52,560 bases of DNA, taken from an uncultured Acetatifactor sp. (GTDB lineage Bacteria > Bacillota > Clostridia > Lachnospirales > Lachnospiraceae). Of the stretch, positions 44,613 through 52,464 are shown in pieces. Position numbers and translations under genes: made by a program. A model generated the notes under the pieces. That model did not search any database. It was not told the origin of the DNA and saw nothing but the letters and a program-made list of their open reading frames with translations. The number at the start of each line of letters is the position of its first letter. Position 1 is the first letter of the stretch. The stretch is taken from positions 1 through 52,560 of the forward strand of contig CAJUJU010000021.1 of the NCBI GenBank assembly GCA_910586835.1. Direction: 5' to 3'.

Positions 44613-45725
44613 TTACAGTATGAACATATGTGCCTCATTCAGCAAGGCATCCTGTGACATCTCCGCTTCAAAGCTGCCCTTTGCATATTCGTGGTCGAAA
44701 ATCGCACGTTCTAATTTGTCTTTTGCCAAACGCTTCATCACAGCGGCGGTCTGCTCGTCCAAAGTGCCACGGTGTAGATACTGCGTAATCGTGTTCATGC
44801 GGCGTGTGTAGATTGCCTTAATCGGATGATCGTCCGCAAGCTCTCGCTGCTCTCTGCCTTTGAGATTGCCGATCTGACGGCAGGTGCGCCCACGCTTGTC
44901 CCCCGGCGCAAGTCCTCCGCAGTATTTTGTCTGCCTTGCATCGGTGGTCAGAAACCACTTACCGCAGATGGGACATAACCTCGGTGCATGACCGACACAC
45001 AACCCCTCAAACAAGTCTGAACGGAACATTCCCACAAAGGAAACGTAGTGCAGACGCTTCACAAGCTGCGGTATTTCTTTCTCCGGCATGACAGCGGACA
45101 CATACTGCATTGTGGTGTTGGTCAACTGCATCCACATTGGATTATCCAAGGACAGAGTAGGCATATCGGAGAAGTGCTTTGCAAAGGTTTCCGCATAGCC
45201 CTCCGGCGTTCGCTTACTGTCGTGAAGCTTGTGGGCAAATTCAATCATGCCGTGTTTGAAAATCATCAGAGTGCCGCCAAGCTGAGCCAGTTCGCTTATC
45301 AGCTTTACGATGCCCACACCCTTTTTGTACTGTTCATCAAAAACGGCTGCCATGCCGAGTTCCTGCGCTGCCTTTATGTAGGCAATGGCGTTCTCTGTGT
45401 ATTCAGCGGAGAAGATTTGCTGAATGTCACGCCCGTCGGCAGGAAAATCAAACAGCGAAAAGGGATAGGTGGTGCGCATCATCTGCGTGATCTGCAATAC
45501 GCTCTCCTTGGCAACCGTGAAATGTTCTGCGGTAGGCGTTCCGTCCCTTATCAGTTCCACAACCGCTGCCAGAGGAACGGCAAGCTGTATGAGCTGTCCG
45601 ATATGTTCATCGGAAATATTCATGGCAGCACAACCGATACTGCCCGTAGGCATGGTGTGCTCTGCATAGGTCACTTCGTCTTTCCAGAAATCCAGCGTCA
45701 GCAGATTTTGATTAAGTATGCTCAT
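44613..45725 (-). CDS. DUF6076 protein
   Basis: The 370-residue protein resembles the DUF6076 family of clostridial mobile elements. It is mostly helical and has a central zinc-binding-like cluster CPICGKWFLTTDARQTKYCGG (split: CPICGKWF and TKYCGG) around residues 258-280, then a basic region (KRGRTCRQIGNLKGREQREL). This arrangement is like that of proteins with a CGNC-type nucleic-acid-binding finger. Its function is unknown. The start has GGAGG upstream. It diverges from the primase genes across a 251-bp region with repeated TGTCATG motifs. Confidence 0.7.
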   Translation of the reverse strand: MSILNQNLLTLDFWKDEVTYAEHTMPTGSIGCAAMNISDEHIGQLIQLAVPLAAVVELIRDGTPTAEHFTVAKESVLQITQMMRTTYPFSLFDFPADGRDIQQIFSAEYTENAIAYIKAAQELGMAAVFDEQYKKGVGIVKLISELAQLGGTLMIFKHGMIEFAHKLHDSKRTPEGYAETFAKHFSDMPTLSLDNPMWMQLTNTTMQYVSAVMPEKEIPQLVKRLHYVSFVGMFRSDLFEGLCVGHAPRLCPICGKWFLTTDARQTKYCGGLAPGDKRGRTCRQIGNLKGREQRELADDHPIKAIYTRRMNTITQYLHRGTLDEQTAAVMKRLAKDKLERAIFDHEYAKGSFEAEMSQDALLNEAHMFIL

Positions 45726-45741
45726 GTGCCTACCTCCTATC

Positions 45742-45888
45742 TGTCATGTTTTTTCTTTTCTTCTATTATACCATACATTTGTGACAAAATATAGAACAAC
45801 GGCTGATTTTTTCGCCGTATTCATCCAAGAATTTACGCTGTTTTGCCTTGAAACGACTTGTCATGTTTTTTGAAATGAGCTTGTCATG
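45742..45888. promoter_or_regulatory. Divergent control region with repeated TGTCATG motifs
   Basis: TGTCATGTTTTTT occurs twice (45742-45754 and 45859-45871), and TGTCATG a third time (45882-45888). CTTGTCATG is repeated with a 23-bp period (45857 and 45880). The region separates the DUF6076 gene (minus) from the primase operon (plus). A perfect TATAAT on the minus strand (near 45768-45773) could serve the DUF6076 gene. The repeats could be regulator sites or iterons. Confidence 0.5.
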
Positions 45889-45976
45889 CCATTAGCCTGC
45901 TTTTTTCGATTTTCCTCATAATATACACGAGGAGATGAAAAATCGTCCCTATCAATATAAATTATGGAGGAACTAA

Positions 45977-46594
45977 ATGAATGTATTCGGAACAGTAAAG
46001 ACAAGCATCAACACAAGAGAAGCAGCAGAACGCTACGGCGTGGAGGTCAACCGTCATGGGAAAGCACTCTGCCCGTTCCACAATGACCACAATCCGAGCC
46101 TGTTTGTGGACGATGACCATTACCATTGTTTCGCTTGCGGCGAACATGGGGACGTGATCGACTTCACAGCAAAGCTCTTTGGTCTGAAATTGTATGAAGC
46201 AGCACAAAAGCTGGCATACGACTTCGGCATTACGCAGGACAAGCCGCCCACCAAGGCAATGCAGGAAAAACAGAATAGGAAAAGCGAAGCACAGCGACTC
46301 AGAGAAAATGAGAAGCTGTGCTTTTCTGCGCTCTTGGAGTATATGAAATTACTTCAAGAATGGAAGCGGCTGTATGCACCGAGGACACCGGAAGAAGAAT
46401 GGCATCCGCATTTTATTGAAGCCTGTGACCGGCTTGACTATGTGGAATATCTGGTGGACACGCTCATCGGCGGCGTTTTCTATGAGCGCAATGATGTGAT
46501 CGACATGATGCTGACAGACGGCAATCTGCAAAAGCTGCAAGCGTATCTGAAAAAGCACAGAAAGGAGAGGTCTTATGAGCAAGAAGAAAGATGA
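45977..46594 (+). CDS. CHC2 zinc-finger primase-like protein
   Basis: The 205-residue protein has an N-terminal CHC2 zinc finger like that of DnaG primases (CPFHNDHNPSLFVDDDHYHC split: CPFHNDHNPSLF and YHCFACGEHGDVIDF, about 34-68; ligands C, H, C, C). A charged helical tail follows. No catalytic TOPRIM domain is present, so it probably recognises template for the helicase-primase protein encoded next. It overlaps that gene by 20 bp. The start has GGAGG 8-9 bp upstream. Confidence 0.85.
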   Translation: MNVFGTVKTSINTREAAERYGVEVNRHGKALCPFHNDHNPSLFVDDDHYHCFACGEHGDVIDFTAKLFGLKLYEAAQKLAYDFGITQDKPPTKAMQEKQNRKSEAQRLRENEKLCFSALLEYMKLLQEWKRLYAPRTPEEEWHPHFIEACDRLDYVEYLVDTLIGGVFYERNDVIDMMLTDGNLQKLQAYLKKHRKERSYEQEER

Positions 46595-47894
46595 TTGCAT
46601 GGAAGAACAACCGGGGTGGTATAACGGTCAATTCTTGGATGAAGTCGGCTTTTGCTGTGATTTCGTCTGCCGTCACCCTATGGTCTGCGTGGGCGGCAAG
46701 TTCTTTTCCAAGGAGGGACGCATCTACGATGAAAACGGCATCAAAAAGGAGATTTATGAAATGCTCCGTCCCTATCTGAAATCGGGGCTGGCGAAAAAAT
46801 GCTCCAATCTGCTTGAAATGCTCCGCATGGAAGCCTACAAGGAGAACTTACCCGTCCATGAGGACAGGCTACACGTTGCCAACGGCACTCTGTTTGTCAA
46901 AGGCGAGTTCACCGAATACAAGGAGTTCTGCCGTAACCGTCTGCCCGTCAAATATAATCCCGATGCTCCGCAGCCTGTAACATGGCTGCATTTTTTATCG
47001 GAACTGCTGGAGGACGAGGACATTCTGACCTTGCAGGAATATCTCGGCTACTGCCTTATTCCCACCACAAGAGGTCAGACCATGATGCTTCTGAAAGGCA
47101 ACGGCGGCGAGGGCAAAAGCCGCATCGGTGTTGTAATGCAGGCTATGCTCGGTGCCAATCTCAAAAACGGCAGCATTGCCAAGGTGGAGCGTAGTCCATT
47201 TGCCAGAGCCGATCTGGAACACGAGCTTGTCATGGTGGACGATGATATGAAGATGGAAGCACTTAAATCTACACATTATCTGAAATCCCTTATCACAGCG
47301 GAAATGCCGATGGATTTGGAACGTAAGGGCGAACAGAGCTACCAAGGGGAAATGTACGTCCGTTTCCTTGCGTTCTCCAACGGTGATCTGGAATCCCTCT
47401 ATGACCATTCGGACGGTTTTTACCGCAGACAGCTTATTCTTTCGGTCAAGAAGAAACCCCTTGACCGTGAGGACGATCCGTTTCTTGCGGACAAGCTCGT
47501 TGCGGAGGTCGAGGGTATTTTCCTGTGGTGTCTGGAGGGTCTGCGTCGGCTGATAGCAAACAACTACCGCTTTTCTGAAAGCAGCCGTACCAAGGACAAC
47601 CGTGAACAGGCAAGGCGTGATGCGGATAATGTGCTGCTATTTTTGCGCTCGGAGGGATATATCCGTCTGAAAGCGGACAGCACCATTACCTCTGCCGATC
47701 TGTATGCCATCTATTGCATTTGGTGCAACGATAACACCTACAAGCCGTTGGCGGCACGAACGGTCAGCATTACGCTAAAGAAACACGCAGACGAGTTTGG
47801 TCTGGAACACGATAACCACATCACAAATTCCCTCGGCAAGCAGGTCAACGGCTTTTGGGGCATTGAAGCGTTGATCTCGCCGGGGATTTTGTAA
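46575..47894 (+). CDS. D5/P4-type primase-helicase
   Basis: The 439-residue protein has a D5_N-like N-terminal part (about 60-150) and a superfamily 3 helicase core. Walker A is GNGGEGKSRIG (about 176-186), Walker B region LVMVDDDMKMEAL, motif C with FLAFSNGDLESLYDHSDGF split at LAFSNG, and an arginine-finger RRQLILSV. The C-terminus has a primase-type winged helix (SADLYAIYCIWCNDN). Such proteins unwind the origin in phages, satellites and integrative elements. Together with the CHC2 protein it suggests the excised element can replicate. ATG 46575 follows AAGGAGAGG. Confidence 0.9.
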   Translation: MSKKKDDCMEEQPGWYNGQFLDEVGFCCDFVCRHPMVCVGGKFFSKEGRIYDENGIKKEIYEMLRPYLKSGLAKKCSNLLEMLRMEAYKENLPVHEDRLHVANGTLFVKGEFTEYKEFCRNRLPVKYNPDAPQPVTWLHFLSELLEDEDILTLQEYLGYCLIPTTRGQTMMLLKGNGGEGKSRIGVVMQAMLGANLKNGSIAKVERSPFARADLEHELVMVDDDMKMEALKSTHYLKSLITAEMPMDLERKGEQSYQGEMYVRFLAFSNGDLESLYDHSDGFYRRQLILSVKKKPLDREDDPFLADKLVAEVEGIFLWCLEGLRRLIANNYRFSESSRTKDNREQARRDADNVLLFLRSEGYIRLKADSTITSADLYAIYCIWCNDNTYKPLAARTVSITLKKHADEFGLEHDNHITNSLGKQVNGFWGIEALISPGIL

Positions 47895-47907
47895 CTGAAC
47901 TCAAATT

Positions 47908-47967
47908 TATCCATCCATCTATCCCATCCATCCCGAAAAGGCTGTTTTTCGGATAGATGGATGGATA
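47908..47967. repeat. 17-bp inverted repeat made of ATCC units, candidate replication origin
   Basis: TATCCATCCATCTATCC (47908-47924) is repeated exactly in inverted form at 47951-47967. The interval has more ATCC units and an inner CCGAAAA/TTTTCGG hairpin. It starts 13 bp after the helicase stop codon. It could be an origin with iterons for the helicase, or a large bidirectional terminator. The rest of the 463-bp gap up to 48357 shows no gene. Confidence 0.7.
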
Positions 47968-48013
47968 GGATGGATGTTTTCAAGTTCAGCCGTGAAATTA
48001 CGGAAATGTGCTA

Positions 48014-48032
48014 AGTGGACATTTTGTCCACT
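48014..48032. repeat. Perfect 8-bp hairpin
   Basis: AGTGGACA-TTT-TGTCCACT. It lies 47 bp after the ATCC inverted repeat in the same non-coding gap and may belong to the same origin or control region. Confidence 0.65.
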
Positions 48033-48357
48033 CACCACATTCGCACTGTTATCAAGGCTATTTTTCCATGCTCCAAATCAAGCCTTGTGCAATCCGTGAA
48101 GATTTACACTGATAGCAGTATCAAAATCATCATTCGGTGATTTACGGGGCAGTAAAGCCAATTCACGGAACTGTAGTGTTTCTTCCTGCTTGGTCTGCTC
48201 TACCACAAAACAGTAAAACCGATAGGGTGCTGTTATGAACAGGACTACGCAGAGCGAAATCTGAGAGAAAAACACCATCTTCAAAATCAACACTTGTCGG
48301 TGACAGCAGTTCACCGCACAGAAAACCAATATCACGAACTTATGGAGGAATTTTTAT

Positions 48358-48579
48358 ATGAAATCGAATCTGAGAAATGAAATCAAGTCGTACATTGTAC
48401 GCCAGGGCATGACCATGCAGGAGGTCGTTGACCTGTTATCGGATGAATACGGATGGAGCGACAGCGTTTCCAATCTATCCAACAAGCTCCAGCGTGAGTC
48501 GCTCCGCTATACCGAAGCGGTACAGCTTGCCGATGTGCTGGGCTTTGAAATCGTATGGAGAAAGAGAGGTGACAGATAA
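48358..48579 (+). CDS. Small helix-turn-helix protein preceding the relaxase
   Basis: The 73-residue protein (MKSNLRNEIKSYIVRQGMTM...) has the pattern of a small phage-type helix-turn-helix: QGMTMQEVVDLLSDEYGW, then SVSNLSNKLQRESLRYTEAVQLADVL split by helices, ending EIVWRKRGDR. A family of this type (DUF6471-like) is common beside relaxases. It starts 11 bp after TATGGAGG and its stop overlaps the relaxase start (TAATG), so it is translationally coupled. It may be an oriT accessory or autoregulator. Confidence 0.72.
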   Translation: MKSNLRNEIKSYIVRQGMTMQEVVDLLSDEYGWSDSVSNLSNKLQRESLRYTEAVQLADVLGFEIVWRKRGDR

Positions 48580-49553
48580 TGGCAGTACCGCATTACGCTA
48601 TTTTACGCTTTGCCAAGTACAAGGGACCGGAGATCAGCGGCATTGAAGCACACAACGAGCGCACCAAGGAGAAATACGCAAGCAATCCCGACATTGACCC
48701 GTCCCGTACACACCTCAATTTCCACCTTATCAAGCCGGAACGCAAGTACCGAGCAGAGTCCGAAAAGCAAATTGCCGAAGCTGGATGCCGCACACGCTCC
48801 GACAGCGTTCGTGTGGTGGAAGCTCTAATAACCGCAACACCGGAGTTCTTCAAGGGCAAGAAACGTTCCGAGCTAAAGGAATTTTTCAATGAAGCCTTGG
48901 AGTTTATCAAGCAAAACCAAGCTCCCGAAACGATCATATCCGCTGTGGTGCATCTGGACGAGAAAAATCCCCATATGCACCTTTGTTTTGTACCGCTGAC
49001 AGAGGACAAGCGTTTATCTGCCAAGGAGATTTTGGGTAACAAGAAGAAGCTCACACAATGGCAGGACAAGTATTGGGAACACATGGTAAAGAAATATCCC
49101 GATCTGGAGCGTGGCGAGAGTGCCAGTGAGACCGGGCGTGACCACATCCCCACAAGAGTATTTAAGCAGATGGCACGTCTGAACAAGCAACATGACAAGC
49201 TCGCTGAACTGCTCTCCGACATGAAATTTACGAACTACAAAGAACGCTCCGCACAGATTGCGGCGTTTCTTGAAAAGTATATCCCCGATGTTGCCGCCAT
49301 GGAAACGCAGATGAAGAAATATGAAAAATTCTTCAAAACGGCAGACGGTAAGCAAAAAGCGTTGGAGAAGAAAAATGCCGATCTGTCCGCTGCTCTGGAA
49401 GAAAGCGAAAAAGAAAGCACCGTCAAGAAGCTGCAAGAAATGCGTCTGCACAGCGACTATGAGCGCATCAAGGGGATTCTTGAACGCATCCCGCCGGATG
49501 TTATCAGACAGTACACCAACCGCAGCACACAGAGACACGATATTAACCGATAA
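48579..49553 (+). CDS. MobV-family relaxase (Mob/Pre)
   Basis: The relaxase nicks oriT and pilots single-stranded DNA during mobilization. The 324-residue protein has the N-terminal AILRFAKYKG and NxER (HNERTKEKYASNPDID) motifs of the family, and the metal-binding motif HLDEKNPHMHLCFVPL (about 127-142), HxDE...PHxH. A coiled-coil C-terminal region (about 235-305) probably serves dimerisation. At 324 residues it is shorter than MobM (about 490). In the Tn4451 group the comparable protein is TnpZ. Its oriT is 6.6 kb upstream rather than adjacent. Confidence 0.92.
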   Translation: MAVPHYAILRFAKYKGPEISGIEAHNERTKEKYASNPDIDPSRTHLNFHLIKPERKYRAESEKQIAEAGCRTRSDSVRVVEALITATPEFFKGKKRSELKEFFNEALEFIKQNQAPETIISAVVHLDEKNPHMHLCFVPLTEDKRLSAKEILGNKKKLTQWQDKYWEHMVKKYPDLERGESASETGRDHIPTRVFKQMARLNKQHDKLAELLSDMKFTNYKERSAQIAAFLEKYIPDVAAMETQMKKYEKFFKTADGKQKALEKKNADLSAALEESEKESTVKKLQEMRLHSDYERIKGILERIPPDVIRQYTNRSTQRHDINR

Positions 49554-49570
49554 GAAAGGATATTTTGCCT

Positions 49571-49951
49571 ATGAAGAAAAACAAGACCTATACCGTAGAT
49601 CAGCTTAACAAAATGATGATGCGTGATGACATCACGCTATGGGAAATCATTGATGCCTGTGCCTTTATCGACATTTGCGACTGCTATGAGCCGATGTTCT
49701 ATCCTCCCAAGGGGCAGGAGGACGAATGGCGCAGGATGCATGGAGAATACGAGCCGGAGCCTACCCTTGAAAATACTTCGTTCTATGTCACCGAGCCTGA
49801 CGGAACGAAGTATTTTTATTGCGGCAATACCCGCACCAAGGTAACAGAGTTCTTTTCTCCCAACGGACAAACCATGGACAAGCTGATCGAAAACCTTGTC
49901 CGCTTCGCCGCAGGAAAAACCGTGTCCGTAAATATTTCGATGAATTGTTAA
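49571..49951 (+). CDS. Hypothetical protein between relaxase and recombinase
   Basis: The 126-residue product (MKKNKTYTVDQLNKMMMRDD...) is not recognised with confidence. It is acidic, soluble and has no membrane segment. It has a helical start, a Tyr/Pro-rich middle and the segment EPDGTKYFYCGNTRTKVTEFF suggesting a small beta sheet (split at YFYCGN). ATG 49571 is preceded by AAAGGA about 10 bp upstream; TTG 49565 is two codons earlier. It lies 17 bp after the relaxase gene and is probably in the mobilization operon. Confidence 0.6.
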   Translation: MKKNKTYTVDQLNKMMMRDDITLWEIIDACAFIDICDCYEPMFYPPKGQEDEWRRMHGEYEPEPTLENTSFYVTEPDGTKYFYCGNTRTKVTEFFSPNGQTMDKLIENLVRFAAGKTVSVNISMNC

Positions 49952-49961
49952 CAGAATCGCA

Positions 49962-50022
49962 TTGAATCACAACCCACGCTTATGGTATAATGTATCATAG
50001 GAAAGTATTGTAAGCGTGGGTT
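49962..50022 (+). promoter_or_regulatory. Recombinase promoter flanked by inverted 12-bp operators
   Basis: TTGAAT (49962-49967), 18 bp and a perfect TATAAT (49986-49991) form the promoter. AACCCACGCTTA (49971-49982) lies inside the spacer, and its exact inverted copy TAAGCGTGGGTT (50011-50022) lies 28 bp further on, after the start point. A third copy sits near the left end (36094-36105). This looks like a repressor operator, possibly one that loops. GGAGGA precedes the recombinase start. Confidence 0.7.
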
Positions 50023-50046
50023 GTTTCACGAACAGGAGGATTTTTA

Positions 50047-51651
50047 ATGAAACAACCGTACAATACAGCACTATATATGAGACTCAGCCGTGATGACGAA
50101 AATTATGGCGACAGCGTATCTATCGAGACCCAGCGCACCATTTTACAGCAGTACGCAAAGGAACAGGAGCTTCATGTGGTCGGTGAGTACATCGACGACG
50201 GATGGAGTGGCACTACGTTTGAAAGACCGAATTTCAAGCGAATGATGGAAGATGTGGATGCAGGACGAGTAAACTGCATTGTGACCAAAGACCTCAGCCG
50301 CTTCGGACGTGACCATATCATGGTCGGCTACTATCTGGAATACGAGTTTCCGGAGAAGCAAGTGCGATATATCGCCGTATCTGAGAACGAGGATACCAAG
50401 AAAGGCTTGTCCGATTTCGTTCCTTTCAAGAATTTGTTCAACGAATGGTTTGCCAAGGACACCAGCCGCAAGGTCAAGACCGCACTTCATGCCAAGTTTG
50501 CCGCAGGAGAACGCACCTTTGCCTATGCGCCGTTGGGGTATATCCGACATCCAGAAATCAAGAACGCCATTGTGATTGATGTGGAGACCCGCTGGATCAT
50601 CGAGAAAATCTTTGACCTTGCCTATCATGGGGCGGGTGCTGCCAAGATCGCAAGAGTATTGGTGGAAGAACACGTTCCTACTGCCGGATGGCTGAACTAT
50701 CAGCGATATGGGACATTCGCTCATATCTACGAGGGACAGCCGGAGGAAAAGTCCTACGCATGGACGCTGGCACAGGTCAAGAGCATCCTAAAAGACGAAA
50801 CTTATATCGGCAACAGCGTACACAACAAGCAAAGCAACATTTCTTACAAGAACAAGAAAAAGGTACGCAAGCCGGAGGAAGAATGGTTCCGAGTAGAGAA
50901 CACCCATGAAGCCATTATTTCGAGGAAAGTCTTTGAACAGGTGCAGGAACAGATTGCCAGCCGCCGCAGACAGCAAAAGGACGCTACCACGCAAATTTTT
51001 TCGGGGCTTGTGAAGTGTGCGGACTGCGGATGGTCGATGCGCTTCGGTACGAACAGGCAGAACAGCAAGCCTTACAGCCATTACACTTGCAGTCAATATG
51101 GACAGGGGTTAAGACAGTGTTCTGCCCACTATATCCGCTATGACTTCCTCTACCACTACGTTCTGACAAGAATACAGGATTTGTCGAGACAGGCGCAGTT
51201 GGATGAAACAGAGCTTCTGCATCGGCTCCTGAAAGGAAGCGAACAGGAGCTTGCCGCCAATGCCAAAAGGCAGAGCGCAGAGCTTACAAGAGCCGAGAAG
51301 CGCAGAACAGAGGTTGACCGCAAGTTTGCGAAGCTGTATGAGGACTGGTCGGACGGTCGTATCACGGAATACAACTTCAATATGATGTCTCAGAAATATC
51401 AGACAGAGCAGCAGGAGCTTACCGAGAAGATCGAAAGGCTGTCTGCTGAGCTTGAATCTGAAAAGCAAACAACTGTCGATGCGGAAACTTGGATTTCACT
51501 TCTCAAACAGTATGCCAACCCCACCGAACTGACAGCGGAGCTTCTGAATACGCTGATTGAAAAGATCGTCATTCACGAAGCTACCACCGTGGACGGTATG
51601 CGTGATCAGAACATTGACATCTACTACCGCTTAATCGGCAAAATTGAGTAA
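50047..51651 (+). CDS. Large serine recombinase (TnpX-type integrase)
   Basis: The enzyme integrates and excises the element by serine-linked strand exchange. The 534-residue protein has an N-terminal resolvase domain (YMRLSRDDENYGDSVSIETQ split: catalytic Ser14 in RLSRDD; DLSRFGRD with the active-site arginines), then a recombinase domain (about 165-290). A zinc-ribbon follows (CADCGWSMRFG ... YTCSQYG ... C), and a long coiled coil (about 400-470). This layout is that of TnpX/TndX-like recombinases. It ends 55 bp before the right terminal repeat, the usual place for an integrase gene. No directionality factor is obvious. Confidence 0.95.
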   Translation: MKQPYNTALYMRLSRDDENYGDSVSIETQRTILQQYAKEQELHVVGEYIDDGWSGTTFERPNFKRMMEDVDAGRVNCIVTKDLSRFGRDHIMVGYYLEYEFPEKQVRYIAVSENEDTKKGLSDFVPFKNLFNEWFAKDTSRKVKTALHAKFAAGERTFAYAPLGYIRHPEIKNAIVIDVETRWIIEKIFDLAYHGAGAAKIARVLVEEHVPTAGWLNYQRYGTFAHIYEGQPEEKSYAWTLAQVKSILKDETYIGNSVHNKQSNISYKNKKKVRKPEEEWFRVENTHEAIISRKVFEQVQEQIASRRRQQKDATTQIFSGLVKCADCGWSMRFGTNRQNSKPYSHYTCSQYGQGLRQCSAHYIRYDFLYHYVLTRIQDLSRQAQLDETELLHRLLKGSEQELAANAKRQSAELTRAEKRRTEVDRKFAKLYEDWSDGRITEYNFNMMSQKYQTEQQELTEKIERLSAELESEKQTTVDAETWISLLKQYANPTELTAELLNTLIEKIVIHEATTVDGMRDQNIDIYYRLIGKIE

Positions 51652-51661
51652 AATTACAGAT

Positions 51662-51695
51662 ATGAGTGCCTATGCCAGTTGGCGTAGGCACTCAT
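51662..51695 (+). terminator. Long hairpin after the recombinase gene
   Basis: ATGAGTGCCTATGCCA pairs with TGGCGTAGGCACTCAT across a 2-base loop (16 pairs, one G-U). No T-tract follows. It sits 11 bp inside the right terminal repeat and could end the recombinase transcript or take part in att-site structure. Confidence 0.7.
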
Positions 51696-51705
51696 ACATA
51701 ACCAA

Positions 51706-51725
51706 TATCTTTAAGTGCGGGAAAC
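51706..51725. repeat. Right end (attR): terminal inverted repeat and target core
   Basis: TATCTTTAAGT (51706-51716), GC, then GGGAAAC (51719-51725). It is the inverted counterpart of 36065-36084 (18 of 20). The chromosomal regulator gene resumes directly after it. Confidence 0.85.
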
Positions 51726-52116
51726 GGGGCAGGCAATGCCGACGATTGACAACATGATAGAGCTTTCCAGGCTGTTTTCCGTGTCGTTTGAGGAGCTGCT
51801 GTGCCTGAAGGAAAAAAAGGAGCCGGATCCGGAGAATCTGTTTCGCGGATATAACAGGGAATTTATCGTCCGCAGAATCTGTACCGGCGAGATGGAAGTG
51901 GATTTGCCGGAAGTATTCTGGCAGTTTTCTCCAGAGGAACGGATGCAGGTATTAAATTCCCTGAAGCGCAGAAAACGGAAGGTAGACCGGGAATTATATG
52001 CGAGACTGTCCGGACAGGAGCAGGCGTTTGTGAGAGACATCCTGGAGGAAGATGTGATGACCTTATACAGGACGGCAAAAACCGGGATAATGTATCAGAA
52101 AGACAGGAGGGTGTAA
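51726..52116 (+). pseudogene. 3' part of the interrupted XRE-family regulator
   Basis: The frame resumes at the right junction with the continuation ETGQAMPTIDNMIELSRLFSV (split at the 7-bp core), completing the helix-turn-helix domain begun at 35939. It continues with FEELLCLKEKK and about 95 more residues of unrecognised, mostly helical sequence (SPEERMQVLNSLKRRKRKVDRELY; AFVRDILEED). The frame is intact, so precise excision of the element would restore a gene of roughly 170 codons. As it stands it lacks a start and the first helices. Confidence 0.88.
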
Positions 52117-52119
52117 AAT

Positions 52120-52464
52120 ATGACGGATTTGGGAAAAATGCTTCCCTTTTTGAAGGAAGAAGAATTGAAGGAACTGACAAAAAGAATCATGGCCAGCGAG
52201 GACGGAACATGGAAAGGAGTCTGTGTGCAGAGGGTACTTCCGTTTTTGGATGCGGATACGGTGGAGAATCTGTGCAGGAACGCCATGGAAAAGGGGCAAA
52301 ACTATAATATATACTTTCCGTTTCTCTCCGGTGAAGCAATGCACGGAATCGTGACGGAGGTGACGGAGGGAAAGCTTGCCATAGCGTTGGATGCCATGTA
52401 TCCGTTTCTGGACGAGGAGGATATCAGAAAAGTCTTTTATTTTTATCTGGAAAAAGAAGAGTAG
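52120..52464 (+). CDS. Small protein with four PFL repeats
   Basis: The 114-residue protein is built of four related segments with PFL at residues 9, 41, 67 and 95, each followed by an acidic stretch and a helix (for example LPFLKEEELKELTKRIM and YPFLDEEDIRKVFYFYL). No known family is recognised. GGAGG lies 9 bp before the start, and the gene follows the interrupted regulator by 3 bp, so it was probably its operon partner. Integration of the element would separate it from the promoter at 35841. The final 96 bp of the window show no gene. Confidence 0.7.
   Translation: MTDLGKMLPFLKEEELKELTKRIMASEDGTWKGVCVQRVLPFLDADTVENLCRNAMEKGQNYNIYFPFLSGEAMHGIVTEVTEGKLAIALDAMYPFLDEEDIRKVFYFYLEKEE

Larger units (their letters stand above)
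36054..51725. mobile_element. 15.7-kb integrative mobilizable element (serine recombinase, MobV relaxase)
   Basis: The element splits an XRE regulator gene. Both junctions carry the same 7 bp GGGAAAC (36054-36060 and 51719-51725), which would be a single copy in the uninterrupted gene. It encodes a large serine recombinase at the right end, a MobV relaxase with a MobV-type oriT, a primase and helicase, and conserved small proteins, but no conjugation (type IV secretion) genes, so it would need a helper element to move between cells. Its recombinase and relaxase types are those of the Tn4451/TnpX-TnpZ group. Cargo: two ABC exporters with a two-component system, and a DUF4062 protein. Base composition is more AT-rich than the flanks. 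Confidence 0.9.

Noticed and set aside
36054..51725. Complete conjugative element or prophage
   Set aside because: No type IV secretion, coupling-protein, capsid, terminase or lysis genes are present; only mobilization and integration functions are.
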